Translations under genes and position numbers: made by a program
From: Leminorella grimontii ATCC 33999 = DSM 5078
GTDB lineage: Bacteria; Pseudomonadota; Gammaproteobacteria; Enterobacterales; Enterobacteriaceae
Reading direction: 5' to 3'
NCBI RefSeq assembly: GCF_000439085.1
Contig: NZ_AUUA01000004.1
Coordinates: 62,001 to 126,000 of the forward strand
DNA length: 64,000 nucleotides
The notes under the pieces: generated by a model
Told to the model about the DNA's origin: nothing
The model's database searches: none
What the model saw: only the letters and a program-made list of their open reading frames with translations
In this document: positions 1-10,901 of the stretch, in pieces
Layout of the letters: each line of letters begins with the position of its first letter
How positions within the stretch are numbered: position 1 is the stretch's first letter

Positions 1-492
1 GGCCTGAAGCTGAAGGCCTGGCAGCCGGGCGGCGCGGGTACCGACTTTTTAACCGAAGCGCACCTTGACCTGCCGATGGAGTTCTCCAGCATCGCTAAAG
101 CGGGCAGCCGTCTGGGCACCGCGCTGGCGATGGCGGTAGACGATAAGATCAATATGGTCGGGCTGTGCCGCAATCTGGAAACGTTCTTTGCGCGCGAGTC
201 CTGCGGGTGGTGTACGCCGTGCCGCGACGGCCTGCCGTGGACGGTAAAAATCCTGACGGCGCTGGAGAAGGGCGAAGGTCAGCCGGGGGATATCGAAACC
301 CTCGAGCAGCTGTGCCGCTTCCTGTCGCCGGGCCACACCTTCTGCGCACTGGCGCCGGGTGCGGTCGAGCCTTTGCAGAGCGCAATAAAGTATTTCCGAG
401 AAGAGTTTGAGGCCGGCATCAAAGTGAAGACCTTTAATAACCTCAGCTCAATTGCCGGTATCCAGCCGAACCTGCTGAAGCAGCGCTGGTAA
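1..492 (+). CDS. nuoF: NADH-quinone oxidoreductase subunit F, 3' part
   Basis: This is the C-terminal 163 codons of NuoF, the NADH- and FMN-binding subunit of respiratory Complex I. The gene is open at the left window edge, and the reading frame is continuous from base 1 ([13 protein letters not shown]...). The piece holds the [12 protein letters not shown] motif and a later FCALAPGA cysteine, which together bind the N3 [4Fe-4S] cluster that takes electrons from FMN. The N-terminal Rossmann region and the NADH site lie outside the window. It is followed after 48 bases by nuoG, as in the E. coli operon. Nothing is abnormal in the visible part, and the identification is secure. Confidence 0.97.
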   Translation, partial: GLKLKAWQPGGAGTDFLTEAHLDLPMEFSSIAKAGSRLGTALAMAVDDKINMVGLCRNLETFFARESCGWCTPCRDGLPWTVKILTALEKGEGQPGDIETLEQLCRFLSPGHTFCALAPGAVEPLQSAIKYFREEFEAGIKVKTFNNLSSIAGIQPNLLKQRW

Positions 493-514
493 ACGAATTT
501 TTTTTAAGTTATCT

Positions 515-530
515 GCCCGCGGTTGCGGGC
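515..530 (+). promoter_or_regulatory. nuoF-nuoG intercistronic hairpin
   Basis: A perfect 6-bp stem (GCCCGC / GCGGGC) closes a GGTT tetraloop just upstream of the nuoG ribosome binding site (AGGAAG at 533-538). It is preceded by a run of eight T. No T-run follows the stem, so it is not an intrinsic terminator. An mRNA processing or stability element, or a structure that positions the nuoG translation start, is possible; that role is inference. Confidence 0.4.
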
Positions 531-540
531 TACAGGAAGC

Positions 541-3279
541 ATGCTGACTATGGCAACGATTCATGTAGACGGCGAAGAATACGAAGTTGACGGCGCGGAG
601 AACCTCCTGCAGGCGTGTCTCTCGCTCGGACTCGATATTCCTTACTTTTGCTGGCATCCGGCGCTGGGTAGCGTCGGCGCTTGCCGCCAATGTGCGGTTA
701 AGCAGTTCCAGGGGCCTGACGATAAGCGCGGGCGCCTGGTTATGTCGTGTATGACCCCGGCATCTGACGGTAGCTATATTTCTATCGAAGATGAAGAGGC
801 CGTTAAGTTCCGCGAAGCCGTGGTGGAATTTTTGATGGTCAACCACCCGCACGACTGTCCGGTGTGCGAGGAGGGGGGCAACTGTCACTTACAGGATATG
901 ACGGTCATGACCGGCCACAGTTTCCGTAAGTATCGCTTTAACAAGCGTACCCACAACAACCAGGATCTCGGACCTTTCATTAACCATGAGATGAACCGCT
1001 GCATCGCCTGCTATCGCTGCGTTCGCTACTATAAAGACTACGCGGGCGGCGAAGACTTCGGCGTCTACGGCTCTCACGACAACGTCTACTTCGGCCGTCC
1101 GGAAGACGGCGTGCTGGAGAACGAGTTCTCCGGCAACCTGGTAGAAGTGTGTCCGACCGGCGTATTCACCGATAAGACTCACTCCGAGCGCTATAACCGC
1201 AAATGGGACATGCAGTTTGCCCCGAGCATTTGCCAGCAGTGCAGCGTCGGCTGTAACACCAGCCCCGGCGAGCGCTACGGCGAGCTGCGTCGCATCGAGA
1301 ACCGCTACAACGGCACGGTAAACCACTATTTCCTGTGCGACCGCGGCCGCTTCGGCTACGGCTACGTCAACCTGAAAGACCGTCCGCGCACGCCGCTACA
1401 GCGCCGCGGCGAGGACTGGATTTCTCTGAACCCCGATCAGGCCCTGCAGGGCGCGGCCGACCAGCTGCGCCAGTCTAAAAAGGCCATTGGTATCGGTTCT
1501 CCTCGCGCCAGCCTGGAAAGCAACTACGCGCTGCGTCAATTGGTCGGCGCGGAAAACTTCTCCACCGGCATGAGCGCGCAGGAGCTGGTTCGCGTGCAGC
1601 TGATGCAGAAGATCCTCAAAGAGAGCGGTCTGTACACGCCGTCGCTGCGTGAAATCGAAAGCTACGACGCGGTGCTGGTGCTGGGCGAAGACGTCACGCA
1701 AACCGGCGCGCGCATCGCGCTGGCCATCCGTCAGGCGGTGAAGGGCAAGGCGCGCGACATCGCCGCCGCCCAGCGCGTAGCGGACTGGCAGATTGCCGCC
1801 GTGCAGACTATCGGTCAGCACGCCAAGCATCCGCTGTTCGTCACCGGCGTGGATAAAACCCGCTTAGACGACGTTGCCGCGTGGAGCTACTGCGGCAGCG
1901 TAGAAGAGCAGGCACAGCTAGGCTTCGCCATTGCCCACGGGCTGGACGCTTCGGCTCCGGCTGCGGACGTCTCTTCCGACCTTAAGAAGAAAATCGACAT
2001 CGTCGTTCAGGCGCTGTCCGGCGCCAAGAAACCGCTGATTATCACCGGCAGCGGCGCGGGCAGTGAGGCAGTGATTCAGGCCGCCGCCAACGTCGCGCTG
2101 GCGCTGAAAAAGCGCGAGCAGGACGTCGCGATTACCTTCGTCGCCGCCGAATCCAACAGCATGGGCGTCGCCATGATGGGCGGCAGCTCCATCGACGAGG
2201 CGCTGGCGCAGGTTGAACGCGGAGACGCCGATACGCTTATCGTGATGGAAAACGACCTGTATCGTCATGCGCAGAAATCGCGCGTAGACGCCGCGTTGGC
2301 AAAGGTAGAGAACCTTATCGTTCTCGATCACCAGCGTACGGAGGTGATGGAAAAGGCCAACCTGATTCTGTCAAGCGCGAGCTTTGCCGAAAGCGACGGT
2401 ACGCTGGTCAACCAGGAGGGCAGGGCGCAGCGCTTCTTCCAGGTTTACGATCCCGATTTCTACAATAAAGATCCGGCTCATCCGGCCCACATGCTGGAAA
2501 GCTGGCGCTGGCTGCACTCGCTGGAAAGCGTCTACAACAGCCGTCGCGTTGACTGGACTCAGCTTGACCACGTGGTCGACGCCGTCGCCAAATCCTTCCC
2601 GGAAATGGCCGCCATCGTCGACGCCGCGCCGGACGCCACCTTCCGCGTGAAGGGGCAGAAGCTGGCTCGCGAACCTCATCGCTATAGCGGCCGCACCGCC
2701 ATGATGGCGGACGTCAGCGTTCACGAGAAGCGTCAACCGCAGGATAAGGACACGGCCTTTACGTTCTCAATGGAAGGCTACAACGCGCCGGAAGCGGACC
2801 GCCAGCAGGTTCCGTTTGCCTGGGCTCCGGGTTGGAACTCACCGCAGGCCTGGAACAAGTTCCAGGCGGAAGTGGGCGGTAGCCTGCGCGCCGGCGATCC
2901 GGGCGTCCGCCTGTTCGAGAAGGCGCAGGACGCGTCTCTTGGTTACTTTGACGCCACCGTGGCCGCGGACGCTCAAGGGCTGCGCGTCGCGCCTTACTAT
3001 CACCTGTTCGGCAGCGATGAAACGTCGCAGCGTTCAGAGGTGATCCAAAGCCGCATGCCGCAGGCCTACGTCATGCTTAACGCACAGGACGCCGCCGCGC
3101 TTAACCTTGGCGCAGACGCCGTGGTCAGCTTCAGCTGCGCGGGAAGCGAGTTGAAGCTTCCGGTTCGCCTGAGTGATTCGCTGGGTAAAGGACTGGTTGG
3201 CCTGCCGCTGGGCCTGCCGGGTATTTCGCCGGCGCTTATCGGCGAGCGCGTTGAAAACCTGAAGGAGGCGACGCTATGA
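541..3279 (+). CDS. nuoG: NADH-quinone oxidoreductase subunit G
   Basis: NuoG is the largest peripheral-arm subunit of Complex I and carries several iron-sulfur clusters between NuoF/E and NuoI. The N-terminal 2Fe-2S ferredoxin-like segment has [15 protein letters not shown], then [14 protein letters not shown], then CIACYRC and CPTGVFT. After these comes the extra enterobacterial cluster motif CQQCSVGCN, and then a long molybdopterin-oxidoreductase-like domain without an obvious cofactor role. Length is about 912 residues, close to the 908-910 of E. coli. ATG at 541 lies 2 bases after AGGAAG; the in-frame ATG at 550, which begins MATIHVDG as in E. coli, is an equally plausible start. The stop overlaps the nuoH start by 4 bases. 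Confidence 0.97.
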   Translation: MLTMATIHVDGEEYEVDGAENLLQACLSLGLDIPYFCWHPALGSVGACRQCAVKQFQGPDDKRGRLVMSCMTPASDGSYISIEDEEAVKFREAVVEFLMVNHPHDCPVCEEGGNCHLQDMTVMTGHSFRKYRFNKRTHNNQDLGPFINHEMNRCIACYRCVRYYKDYAGGEDFGVYGSHDNVYFGRPEDGVLENEFSGNLVEVCPTGVFTDKTHSERYNRKWDMQFAPSICQQCSVGCNTSPGERYGELRRIENRYNGTVNHYFLCDRGRFGYGYVNLKDRPRTPLQRRGEDWISLNPDQALQGAADQLRQSKKAIGIGSPRASLESNYALRQLVGAENFSTGMSAQELVRVQLMQKILKESGLYTPSLREIESYDAVLVLGEDVTQTGARIALAIRQAVKGKARDIAAAQRVADWQIAAVQTIGQHAKHPLFVTGVDKTRLDDVAAWSYCGSVEEQAQLGFAIAHGLDASAPAADVSSDLKKKIDIVVQALSGAKKPLIITGSGAGSEAVIQAAANVALALKKREQDVAITFVAAESNSMGVAMMGGSSIDEALAQVERGDADTLIVMENDLYRHAQKSRVDAALAKVENLIVLDHQRTEVMEKANLILSSASFAESDGTLVNQEGRAQRFFQVYDPDFYNKDPAHPAHMLESWRWLHSLESVYNSRRVDWTQLDHVVDAVAKSFPEMAAIVDAAPDATFRVKGQKLAREPHRYSGRTAMMADVSVHEKRQPQDKDTAFTFSMEGYNAPEADRQQVPFAWAPGWNSPQAWNKFQAEVGGSLRAGDPGVRLFEKAQDASLGYFDATVAADAQGLRVAPYYHLFGSDETSQRSEVIQSRMPQAYVMLNAQDAAALNLGADAVVSFSCAGSELKLPVRLSDSLGKGLVGLPLGLPGISPALIGERVENLKEATL

Positions 3280-4253
3280 GTCTGATATCTCCGGAAGCCG
3301 TTGAGGTTTTAGCCTCGGTCGGCAAGGCGGTGGTCATCCTGCTGGTGGTCGTCACCTGCGGTGCGCTGATGAGCTTTGGCGAGCGCCGCCTGCTGTCTTT
3401 GTTTCAGGATCGCTACGGGCCAAACCGCGTAGGGCCGTTCGGCTCGTTGCAGATTGTCGCCGACATGATCAAGATGTTCTTTAAAGAGGACTGGGTTCCC
3501 AACTTCTCTGACAAGACCATCTTTACGCTGGCGCCGATGATTGCCTTTAGCTCCATGCTGCTGGCGTTTTCCATCGTACCGGTCACTCCGACCTGGGGCG
3601 CATCCGACCTGAACATCGGCATCCTGTTCTTCTTCATGCTGGCGGGGCTGGCGGTGTACGCCGTGCTGTTCGCCGGCTGGTCGAGCAATAACAAGTATGC
3701 GCTGCTGGGCGCCATGCGCGCCTCCGCGCAGACGCTGAGCTATGAGGTGTTCCTCGGGCTTTCCCTGATGGGCATCGTCGCGGTGACCGGCTCTTTCAAC
3801 ATGCGCGACATCGTTGAAGCGCAGGCCGACGTATGGTTTGTCATTCCGCAGTTCTTTGGCTTCCTGACCTTTATCATCGCGGGCGTTGCGGTGACTCACC
3901 GCCACCCGTTTGACCAACCGGAAGCGGAGCAGGAGCTGGCGGACGGCTACCACATCGAATATTCCGGCATGAAGTTCGGTCTGTTCTTCGTCGGTGAATA
4001 CGTTGGTATCGTAACCATCTCTGCGCTGATTGTGACGCTGTTCTTCGGCGGATGGCAGGGACCGTTCCTGCCGCCGGTGCTGTGGTTTGCCTTAAAGACC
4101 GGCTTTTTCATGATGATGTTTATTCTGGTGCGCGCCTCATTGCCTCGTCCACGTTACGACCAGGTGATGGCGTTCGGCTGGCGGGTTTGCCTGCCGCTGA
4201 CGCTGCTGAACCTGCTGGTGACGGCCGCCGTTATTCTGTACAGAGCGCAGTAA
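3276..4253 (+). CDS. nuoH: NADH-quinone oxidoreductase subunit H
   Basis: NuoH is the membrane subunit at the junction of the peripheral and membrane arms and forms most of the ubiquinone-binding chamber. It has 325 residues, the usual length, with about eight hydrophobic helices. The conserved family stretches [19 protein letters not shown] near the N-terminus, [16 protein letters not shown] in the middle loop and LPRPRYDQ near the end are all present; the acidic middle loop contributes to the quinone site. The ATG overlaps the nuoG stop (ATGA), which implies translational coupling. Confidence 0.97.
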   Translation: MSLISPEAVEVLASVGKAVVILLVVVTCGALMSFGERRLLSLFQDRYGPNRVGPFGSLQIVADMIKMFFKEDWVPNFSDKTIFTLAPMIAFSSMLLAFSIVPVTPTWGASDLNIGILFFFMLAGLAVYAVLFAGWSSNNKYALLGAMRASAQTLSYEVFLGLSLMGIVAVTGSFNMRDIVEAQADVWFVIPQFFGFLTFIIAGVAVTHRHPFDQPEAEQELADGYHIEYSGMKFGLFFVGEYVGIVTISALIVTLFFGGWQGPFLPPVLWFALKTGFFMMMFILVRASLPRPRYDQVMAFGWRVCLPLTLLNLLVTAAVILYRAQ

Positions 4254-4266
4254 GGGAGAGAGAACC

Positions 4267-4809
4267 ATGACCTTAAAAGACATAGTGGTTGGGTTCGGCA
4301 CCCAGGTTCGCAGCCTGTGGATGATCTTTACCCATGCGTTCCACAAGCGCGATACCCGAATGTATCCGGACGTGCCGATTTACGTACCGCCCCGCTATCG
4401 CGGCCGCATCGTGCTGACGCGCGACCCCGACGGCCAGGAGCGCTGCGTTGCCTGTAACCTGTGCGCAGTCGCCTGCCCGGTAAGCTGTATTTCGCTGCAA
4501 AAGGCGGAAACGGAAGACGGGCGCTGGTATCCGGAGTTTTTCCGCATCAACTTCTCTCGCTGCATTTTCTGCGGCATGTGCGAAGAAGCCTGTCCGACGA
4601 CCGCTATCCAGCTGACGCCGGACTTCGAAATGGCGGACTTCAAGCGTCAGGATCTGGTGTATGAGAAAGAAGATTTGCTGATCTCCGGGCCGGGCAAATA
4701 TCCCGACTATAACTTCTACCGGATGTCCGGTATGGCGATCGAAGGCAAGGGCAAAGGCGAAGCCGAGCACGAGTCCGAGCCGGTCGATCTTAAGAGCCTG
4801 TTACCCTAA
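4267..4809 (+). CDS. nuoI: NADH-quinone oxidoreductase subunit I
   Basis: NuoI is the 8Fe ferredoxin-type subunit that holds clusters N6a and N6b and passes electrons to N2. Two cysteine motifs are visible: [12 protein letters not shown] near residue 60 and [12 protein letters not shown] near residue 99. It has 180 residues, matching the E. coli protein. A GGGAGAG ribosome binding site precedes the ATG by about 7 bases, and the gene follows nuoH after 13 bases. Confidence 0.97.
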   Translation: MTLKDIVVGFGTQVRSLWMIFTHAFHKRDTRMYPDVPIYVPPRYRGRIVLTRDPDGQERCVACNLCAVACPVSCISLQKAETEDGRWYPEFFRINFSRCIFCGMCEEACPTTAIQLTPDFEMADFKRQDLVYEKEDLLISGPGKYPDYNFYRMSGMAIEGKGKGEAEHESEPVDLKSLLP

Positions 4810-4820
4810 AGGAGCCGAAC

Positions 4821-5351
4821 GTGGAAATTGCATTTTATGTTGCAGCGGCCATTGCCGTTTTGGCGACGCTCCGGGTGATAACCCATACCAATCCGGTACA
4901 CGCGTTGCTGTATTTAATCGTCTCTCTGTTGGCTATCTCGGCGACGTTTTTCTCGCTGGGCGCCTACTTCGCAGGGGCGTTGGAGATCATCGTTTACGCC
5001 GGCGCCATCATGGTGCTGTTCGTGTTCGTCGTCATGATGCTTAACCTGGGCGATTCGGTCGCCAATCAGGAGCGCGAGTGGCTTAAGCCCGGCGTTTGGA
5101 TTGGCCCGGCCGCGCTGTGTCTGGTGCTGCTGGTCATTCTTGGCTATGGCATCTTCAGCGTTTCCGGCCAGTCTATTACCGGTGAGCTGATTGACGCCAA
5201 GCGCGTTGGCGTAAGCCTGTTTGGCCCTTACGTGCTGGCGGTGGAGCTTGCGTCCATGCTGCTGTTGGCCGGTCTGGTGGTGGCTTACCACCTGGGCCGT
5301 GAGAACAAGAGCCTTGACGGCGCGCTTTCTAAAACGGAGGAACAAGCATGA
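4821..5351 (+). CDS. nuoJ: NADH-quinone oxidoreductase subunit J
   Basis: NuoJ is a five-helix membrane subunit of the proton-pumping arm. The 176 residues include the conserved [12 protein letters not shown] and [17 protein letters not shown] segments. Translation starts at GTG, 6 bases after AAGGAG; no better ATG is available, and the encoded N-terminus lines up with the E. coli protein. The last codons overlap the nuoK start by 4 bases. Confidence 0.95.
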   Translation: MEIAFYVAAAIAVLATLRVITHTNPVHALLYLIVSLLAISATFFSLGAYFAGALEIIVYAGAIMVLFVFVVMMLNLGDSVANQEREWLKPGVWIGPAALCLVLLVILGYGIFSVSGQSITGELIDAKRVGVSLFGPYVLAVELASMLLLAGLVVAYHLGRENKSLDGALSKTEEQA

Positions 5352-5650
5352 TCCCATTGGAACATGGTCTGATACTGGCCGCGATACTGTTTGCGCTAGG
5401 ACTGACCGGGCTGCTGATTCGCCGTAATCTGCTGTTTATGCTGATAAGCCTCGAAATTATGATCAACGCGGTGGCGTTGGCGTTCGTCGTGGCGGGAAGC
5501 TACTGGCAGCAGCCGGATGGACAGGTGATGTACATTCTGGTGATAAGCCTTGCGGCGGCGGAGGCCAGCATCGGTCTGGCGCTGTTGCTACAGCTTCACC
5601 GTCGTCGTCAAACTCTGAATATCGACACAGTCAGTGAGATGCGCGGATGA
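5348..5650 (+). CDS. nuoK: NADH-quinone oxidoreductase subunit K
   Basis: NuoK is a 100-residue, three-helix subunit homologous to the MrpC antiporter subunit. The two glutamates in its helices that are essential in the family are present (SLEIMINA and [11 protein letters not shown]). The gene overlaps nuoJ upstream and nuoL downstream by 4 bases each, so the three are probably translationally coupled. Confidence 0.96.
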   Translation: MIPLEHGLILAAILFALGLTGLLIRRNLLFMLISLEIMINAVALAFVVAGSYWQQPDGQVMYILVISLAAAEASIGLALLLQLHRRRQTLNIDTVSEMRG

Positions 5651-7491
5651 ATAACTTACTCTTTTTAACCATACTGTTTCCGCTGCTGGGCTTTTTGCTG
5701 CTGGCGTTCTCACGCGGCCGTTGGTCTGAAAACAACTCTGCCGTTATCGGCGTGGGTTCGGTCGGGCTGTCTGCGTTAACGACGGCGTGGATTGTCTATC
5801 AGTTCCTGTCTCAGGGCAGCCACACGGCGGTATCCCATCAGGCGCTGTGGACCTGGATGCAGGTCGACGGCTTCCACATCAGCGTTACGCTGACGCTTGA
5901 TAGCCTGTCTGCTACCATGCTGTCCGTTGTGACCGGCGTAGGCTTCCTTATCCACCTGTACGCATCGTGGTACATGCGCGGTGAAGAGGGCTATTCCCGC
6001 TTCTTCGCCTATACCAACCTGTTTATCGCCAGCATGGTGGTTCTGGTGCTGGCCGATAACCTGATGCTGATGTACCTCGGTTGGGAAGGGGTGGGGCTGT
6101 GCAGCTACCTGCTGATTGGCTTCTACTACACTAACCCGAAAAACGGCGCGGCGGCGATGAAGGCGTTTATCGTTACCCGCATCGGCGACGTGTTCCTGGC
6201 CATTGGCCTGTTTATCCTTTACACCGAGCTGGGCACCCTCAACGTGCGCGAGCTGCTGGTGCTGGCGCCGCAGAAGTTTGCCGTCGGCGACAGCGCCATG
6301 TACTGGGCGACCCTGATGCTGATGGGCGGCGCGTTCGGTAAGTCGGCTCAGCTTCCGCTGCAAACCTGGCTGGCGGACGCGATGGCGGGCCCGACGCCGG
6401 TTTCTGCGCTTATCCACGCAGCAACCATGGTGACCGCGGGCGTTTACCTTATCGCCCGTACGCACGGCCTGTTCCTGTTGGCGCCTGACGTTCTGAACAT
6501 GGTGGGCATCGTCGGTGCGGTTACGCTCCTGATGGCGGGCTTCGCCGCGCTGGTGCAAACCGATATCAAGCGCGTTCTGGCCTACTCAACCATGAGTCAG
6601 CTGGGCTACATGTTCCTGGCGCTGGGCGTACAGGCGTGGGATGCGGCGATTTTCCACCTGATGACCCACGCGTTCTTCAAGGCGCTGCTGTTCCTGTCGT
6701 CCGGTTCGGTCATTCTGGCCTGTCACCACGAGCAGAACATTTTCAAAATGGGCGGCCTGCGCAAGAAGATCCCGCTGGTTTACGCCTGCTTCCTGGTGGG
6801 CGGCGCGGCGCTGTCGGCGCTGCCGCTGGTGACCTCCGGCTTCTTCAGTAAGGACGAAATCCTGTTTGAAGCTTACGCATCCGGCCACGTTAACCTGATG
6901 CTGGCAGGCCTGGTCGGCGCCTTCCTGACGTCGCTGTATACCTTCCGCATGATCTTCATCGTGTTCCACGGCGAAGAGAAGACCCACGCGCACTCTGTCG
7001 GCGGCATTTCCCATACTCTGCCTCTGGTCGTGCTGCTGGTGCTTTCCACCGCGGTCGGCGCGTTCCTGGCCATTCCGCTGGACGGCGTACTGCCGATTCG
7101 CCACGTGCCGGAAGAGGGCAAGATGATGCTTGAGATGGTGTCCGGCGGCGTTGCGATTGTCGGTATCCTGCTGGCGATGGTTCTCTACCTCGGCAAGCGT
7201 CAGGCGGTCGAGTCCGTAGCGCAAAGCGCGCCGGGCAAGTTCCTGTCTACCTGGTGGTACAACGCATGGGGCTTCGACTGGCTGTATGACAAAGTGTTCG
7301 TTAAGCCTTATTTGGCGGTGGCGAAGCTGATTGCACGCGATCCGATGAACGCAATGATGAATCTGCTCGGCATGTTCGTCAGGCTGTGCAACCGTACGCT
7401 GGTCGTCAGTGAGAACGGTATGCTGCGCTGGTATGCCGCATCCGTAGGTATGGGCGCAGTGGTCGTATTGGCTCTGTTGTTGTTGGTTTAA
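5647..7491 (+). CDS. nuoL: NADH-quinone oxidoreductase subunit L
   Basis: NuoL is the distal antiporter-like proton-pumping subunit of Complex I. It has 614 residues, the family length, with about 14 antiporter-type helices followed by the long lateral helix and a last transmembrane helix. Conserved stretches include [17 protein letters not shown], with the essential helix-5 glutamate, and [21 protein letters not shown], with lysine and histidine residues of the proton path in the following helices. Its ATG overlaps the nuoK stop. Confidence 0.97.
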   Translation: MNNLLFLTILFPLLGFLLLAFSRGRWSENNSAVIGVGSVGLSALTTAWIVYQFLSQGSHTAVSHQALWTWMQVDGFHISVTLTLDSLSATMLSVVTGVGFLIHLYASWYMRGEEGYSRFFAYTNLFIASMVVLVLADNLMLMYLGWEGVGLCSYLLIGFYYTNPKNGAAAMKAFIVTRIGDVFLAIGLFILYTELGTLNVRELLVLAPQKFAVGDSAMYWATLMLMGGAFGKSAQLPLQTWLADAMAGPTPVSALIHAATMVTAGVYLIARTHGLFLLAPDVLNMVGIVGAVTLLMAGFAALVQTDIKRVLAYSTMSQLGYMFLALGVQAWDAAIFHLMTHAFFKALLFLSSGSVILACHHEQNIFKMGGLRKKIPLVYACFLVGGAALSALPLVTSGFFSKDEILFEAYASGHVNLMLAGLVGAFLTSLYTFRMIFIVFHGEEKTHAHSVGGISHTLPLVVLLVLSTAVGAFLAIPLDGVLPIRHVPEEGKMMLEMVSGGVAIVGILLAMVLYLGKRQAVESVAQSAPGKFLSTWWYNAWGFDWLYDKVFVKPYLAVAKLIARDPMNAMMNLLGMFVRLCNRTLVVSENGMLRWYAASVGMGAVVVLALLLLV

Positions 7492-7536
7492 CTGAATAAC
7501 TTAGATGAGTTTTTCAAATAAAGGATACAAAACGCC

Positions 7537-9069
7537 ATGCTACTACCTTGGCTAATACTTTTACCCTTTATCGGCGGCTTCCTGTGCTGGCCGGGCGAGC
7601 GTCTGGGTAAACAGGCGCCCCGCTGGATTGCGCTGATTTCGATGGGGCTGACGCTGCTCCTTTCACTGTACCTGTGGATGGACTCAGGGTTTACCGTAAC
7701 GTCCGCCCAAAACCTGTGGCTGGGCGAGCCGTTCCGCGTTAACTGGATCCCGAGCCTCGGCATTCAGATCCATCTGGCGCTGGACGGTCTCTCGCTGCTG
7801 ATGGTGGTGCTGACGGCCTTTCTGGGCATTCTCGCCATCGTCTGCTCCTGGACGGAAGGACAGCGCTCTCAGGGATTTTTCCACCTGAACCTGCTGTGGA
7901 TCCTGGGCGGCGTCATGGGCGTGTTCATGGCCGTCGACATGTTCCTGTTCTTCTTCTTCTGGGAAATCATGCTGGTGCCGATGTACTTCCTTATCGCCCT
8001 GTGGGGGCACAAGGGGTCTGACGGCAAAACCCGCATCAGCGCGGCGACCAAGTTCTTTATCTATGCGCAGGCCAGCAGCCTGTTCATGCTGATAGCCATC
8101 GTCGGCTTGGTGTTCGTTCACTTCAGGGCGACCGGCGTGCTGACCTTCAACTACGAAGACCTGCTCAATACGCCGATGTCTTACGGCATGCAGTATCTGC
8201 TGATGCTGGGCTTCTTTATCGCCTTCGCCATGAAGATGCCGGTGGTGCCGCTTCACGGCTGGCTGCCCGATGCGCACAGTCAGGCGCCGACGGCGGGCTC
8301 CGTCGACCTGGCCGGCCTGCTGTTGAAAACGGCGGCCTACGGCCTGTTGCGCTTTACGCTGCCGTTCTTCCCGGAGGCCTCCCACGCGTTTGCGCCAGTG
8401 GCCATGTGGCTGGGCGTTATCGGCATCTTCTACGGCGCGTGGATGGCGTTTGTTCAAACTGACATTAAGCGCCTTATCGCCTACACCAGTATTTCCCACA
8501 TGGGCTTCGTGATGATCGCTATCTACAGCGGCAGCGTGCTGGCCTATCAGGGCGCTGTGGCGCAGATGATTGCCCACGGCCTGTCGGCGGCGGGGCTATT
8601 TATCATCAGCGGCCAGCTGTATGAGCGCCTGCATACGCGCGATATGCGTGAGATGGGCGGCCTGTGGAAGCGCATTCGCTATCTGCCCGCCCTGTCTCTG
8701 TTCTTCGCGGTGGCGACCTTGGGTATGCCGGGAACCGGCAACTTCGTCGGCGAATTTATGATTCTGTTCGGCAGCTTCCGCGTGGTTCCGGCCATTACGG
8801 TTGTCGCTACCTTTGGTTTGGTATTCGCATCGGTGTACTCACTGATTATGATGCAGCGTGCCTATTACGGCGCGCCTAAGTCAGACCAGCCGGTTGCGGG
8901 ATTGAATGCGCGCGAGTTCATCATAATCCTGCTGCTGGTCGTGCTGCTGGTTCTGTTAGGCGTTTACCCTCAGCCGGTTCTGGATACGTCACACTCCGCC
9001 GTCAGCACCATCTCTCAGTGGTTTAGCGCTGCGGCTCCCGTATCACCAGACATGTCTATAGGAAAGTAA
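7537..9069 (+). CDS. nuoM: NADH-quinone oxidoreductase subunit M
   Basis: NuoM is the middle antiporter-like proton pump. It has 510 residues, with FFFFWEIMLVPMYFLI holding the essential helix-5 glutamate and GWLPDAHSQAPTAGSVDLAG over the helix-7/8 break. An AAAGGA site lies about 10 bases before ATG. The 45-base gap from nuoL is larger than the other spacings in the operon, and I see no terminator in it. Confidence 0.97.
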   Translation: MLLPWLILLPFIGGFLCWPGERLGKQAPRWIALISMGLTLLLSLYLWMDSGFTVTSAQNLWLGEPFRVNWIPSLGIQIHLALDGLSLLMVVLTAFLGILAIVCSWTEGQRSQGFFHLNLLWILGGVMGVFMAVDMFLFFFFWEIMLVPMYFLIALWGHKGSDGKTRISAATKFFIYAQASSLFMLIAIVGLVFVHFRATGVLTFNYEDLLNTPMSYGMQYLLMLGFFIAFAMKMPVVPLHGWLPDAHSQAPTAGSVDLAGLLLKTAAYGLLRFTLPFFPEASHAFAPVAMWLGVIGIFYGAWMAFVQTDIKRLIAYTSISHMGFVMIAIYSGSVLAYQGAVAQMIAHGLSAAGLFIISGQLYERLHTRDMREMGGLWKRIRYLPALSLFFAVATLGMPGTGNFVGEFMILFGSFRVVPAITVVATFGLVFASVYSLIMMQRAYYGAPKSDQPVAGLNAREFIIILLLVVLLVLLGVYPQPVLDTSHSAVSTISQWFSAAAPVSPDMSIGK

Positions 9070-9075
9070 ATCGCC

Positions 9076-10536
9076 ATGACACTCACTGCACAACATATGC
9101 TTGCTCTGTTACCGCTGTTAATCGTTGGATTGACCGTGGTGGTTGTGATGCTGTCCATTGCGTGGCGACGCGATCACTTCCTGAATGCGACGCTTGCGGT
9201 TATCGGCCTCAACGTCGCGCTGTTTTCGCTGTTCATCGTTGGGCAGCAGCCAGCCATGGATGTGACGCCGCTGCTGAAAGTGGACGGTTTCTCGGTCTTC
9301 TTCATCGCGCTGGTGCTGTTGGCAAGCCTTGCTACCTGCACCTTTGCCTATCCGTGGCTTGCGGGCTATCCGGACAACAAAGAAGAGTTTTACCTGCTGG
9401 TGCTGATTGCGGCGCTGGGCGGCGTGGTTCTGGCCTGCGCCAACCACCTGGCCTCGCTGTTTATCGGCATTGAGCTGCTCTCCTTGCCGCTGTTTGGCCT
9501 GGTGGGATACGCCTACCGCCAGCGGCGTTCGCTGGAAGCGTCCGTGAAGTACATGGTGCTGTCCGCTGCGGCGTCCTCCTTCCTGCTGTTCGGTATGGCA
9601 ATGCTGTACGCCGGTACCGGCGCGCTGTCCTTTGAGGCGCTAGGCCGCAGCATGAGCGATGGTGCGATGCATCAGCCGCTTCTTATCCTCGGCTTGGGCA
9701 TGATGCTGGTCGGCTTTGGCTTTAAGCTGTCTCTGGTGCCGTTCCAGCTGTGGACGCCGGACGTCTATCAGGGCGCGCCTGCGCCGGTATCGACCTTCCT
9801 GGCGACCGCTAGCAAAATCGCCATCTTCGGCGCGCTGATGCGGATGTTTATGTACGCACCGGTGGCCGATAGCGAATCCGTACGTACGGTGTTGGCGATT
9901 ATTGCCTTCTGTTCGATCCTGTTCGGCAACATGCTTGCCATCAGCCAGAGCAACATCAAGCGCATGCTGGGCTACTCTTCTATCGCGCACTTGGGCTACC
10001 TGCTGGTGGCGCTGATCGCGGTTCAGGGCAACCAGCTTTCCGTCGAAACGGTGAACGTCTATCTGGCCGGTTACCTGTTTGCAAGCCTCGGCGCATTCGG
10101 CGTAGTGAGCCTGATGTCCAGCCCCTATACCGGGCCGGACGCTGAGTCGCTGCACGCCTATCGCGGCCTGTTCTGGCACAAGCCCATCCTGTCGGCGGTG
10201 CTGACGGTGATGATGCTGTCTCTGGCCGGCGTGCCGATGACGTTAGGCTTCATCGGTAAGTTCTACGTTATCGCCATCGGTGTAAGCGCAGACCTGTGGT
10301 GGCTGACGCTGACGGTCGTTGCGGGCAGCGCCATCGGTCTGTACTACTATCTGCGCGTTATGGTGAGCCTGTATCTGGAAGCGCCGCAGGAGCTTAAGCG
10401 CGACACGCCGAGCAACTGGGCATTGACGGCGGGCGGCGTGGTCGTTCTGCTGTCTGCGCTGGCGGTGCTGTTCTTCGGCCTGTATCCGGAGCCGCTGGTC
10501 GCATTAGCGAAATATGCGTTCCCTATGATGCTTTAA
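9076..10536 (+). CDS. nuoN: NADH-quinone oxidoreductase subunit N
   Basis: NuoN is the third antiporter-like subunit, lying next to NuoK. It has 486 residues. The [19 protein letters not shown] segment carries the helix-5 glutamate, and [20 protein letters not shown] matches the family signature. It starts 6 bases after nuoM, with GGAAAG upstream. It is the last gene of the operon and is followed by a strong intrinsic terminator. Confidence 0.97.
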   Translation: MTLTAQHMLALLPLLIVGLTVVVVMLSIAWRRDHFLNATLAVIGLNVALFSLFIVGQQPAMDVTPLLKVDGFSVFFIALVLLASLATCTFAYPWLAGYPDNKEEFYLLVLIAALGGVVLACANHLASLFIGIELLSLPLFGLVGYAYRQRRSLEASVKYMVLSAAASSFLLFGMAMLYAGTGALSFEALGRSMSDGAMHQPLLILGLGMMLVGFGFKLSLVPFQLWTPDVYQGAPAPVSTFLATASKIAIFGALMRMFMYAPVADSESVRTVLAIIAFCSILFGNMLAISQSNIKRMLGYSSIAHLGYLLVALIAVQGNQLSVETVNVYLAGYLFASLGAFGVVSLMSSPYTGPDAESLHAYRGLFWHKPILSAVLTVMMLSLAGVPMTLGFIGKFYVIAIGVSADLWWLTLTVVAGSAIGLYYYLRVMVSLYLEAPQELKRDTPSNWALTAGGVVVLLSALAVLFFGLYPEPLVALAKYAFPMML

Positions 10537-10590
10537 TCAGGTATATGGCATAGAGGCTTTGACCTGACGAATTATGCAATAACCACTCCT

Positions 10591-10628
10591 ATAGCCGGTC
10601 AGTAAATACTGACCGGCTATTTTTTTAT
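10591..10628 (+). terminator. Intrinsic terminator of the nuo operon
   Basis: Two 14-base arms that are perfect reverse complements (ATAGCCGGTCAGTA and TACTGACCGGCTAT) form a hairpin at 10591-10620. A run of seven T follows directly. It lies 54 bases after the nuoN stop. Confidence 0.93.
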
Positions 10629-10901
10629 TTTAACGTTTTCACTCTTTTACCTTCTAATTGCATCCCTATTTCAAGCCCATAAAACGCAGATTTTTTCCTT
10701 CGGGAATAGGCTTATTTGATTTCTGCTCAATGATTATCCATCGATCTATAATATTATTTAACGCAATAAAATTAGAATTTAAGCCATATTTAATGGATAA
10801 TCCTAGAGATACGTTTCGGTAGCGAGCTAGGTCACTATGTATAACTTATCGTTTGCTGCCGCAAGAATGAGACAACTTAGAAAAAGCATGGACGCTTGCC
10901 A
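10629..10901. other. AT-rich leader of the autotransporter gene
   Basis: About 270 AT-rich bases lie between the nuo terminator and the autotransporter start. I see no credible ORF and no strong repeat. A TATAAC at about 10841-10846 could be a -10 element, but I find no convincing -35. The ribosome binding site of the next gene is also poor, so expression of the autotransporter is probably controlled or weak; that is inference. Confidence 0.4.
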
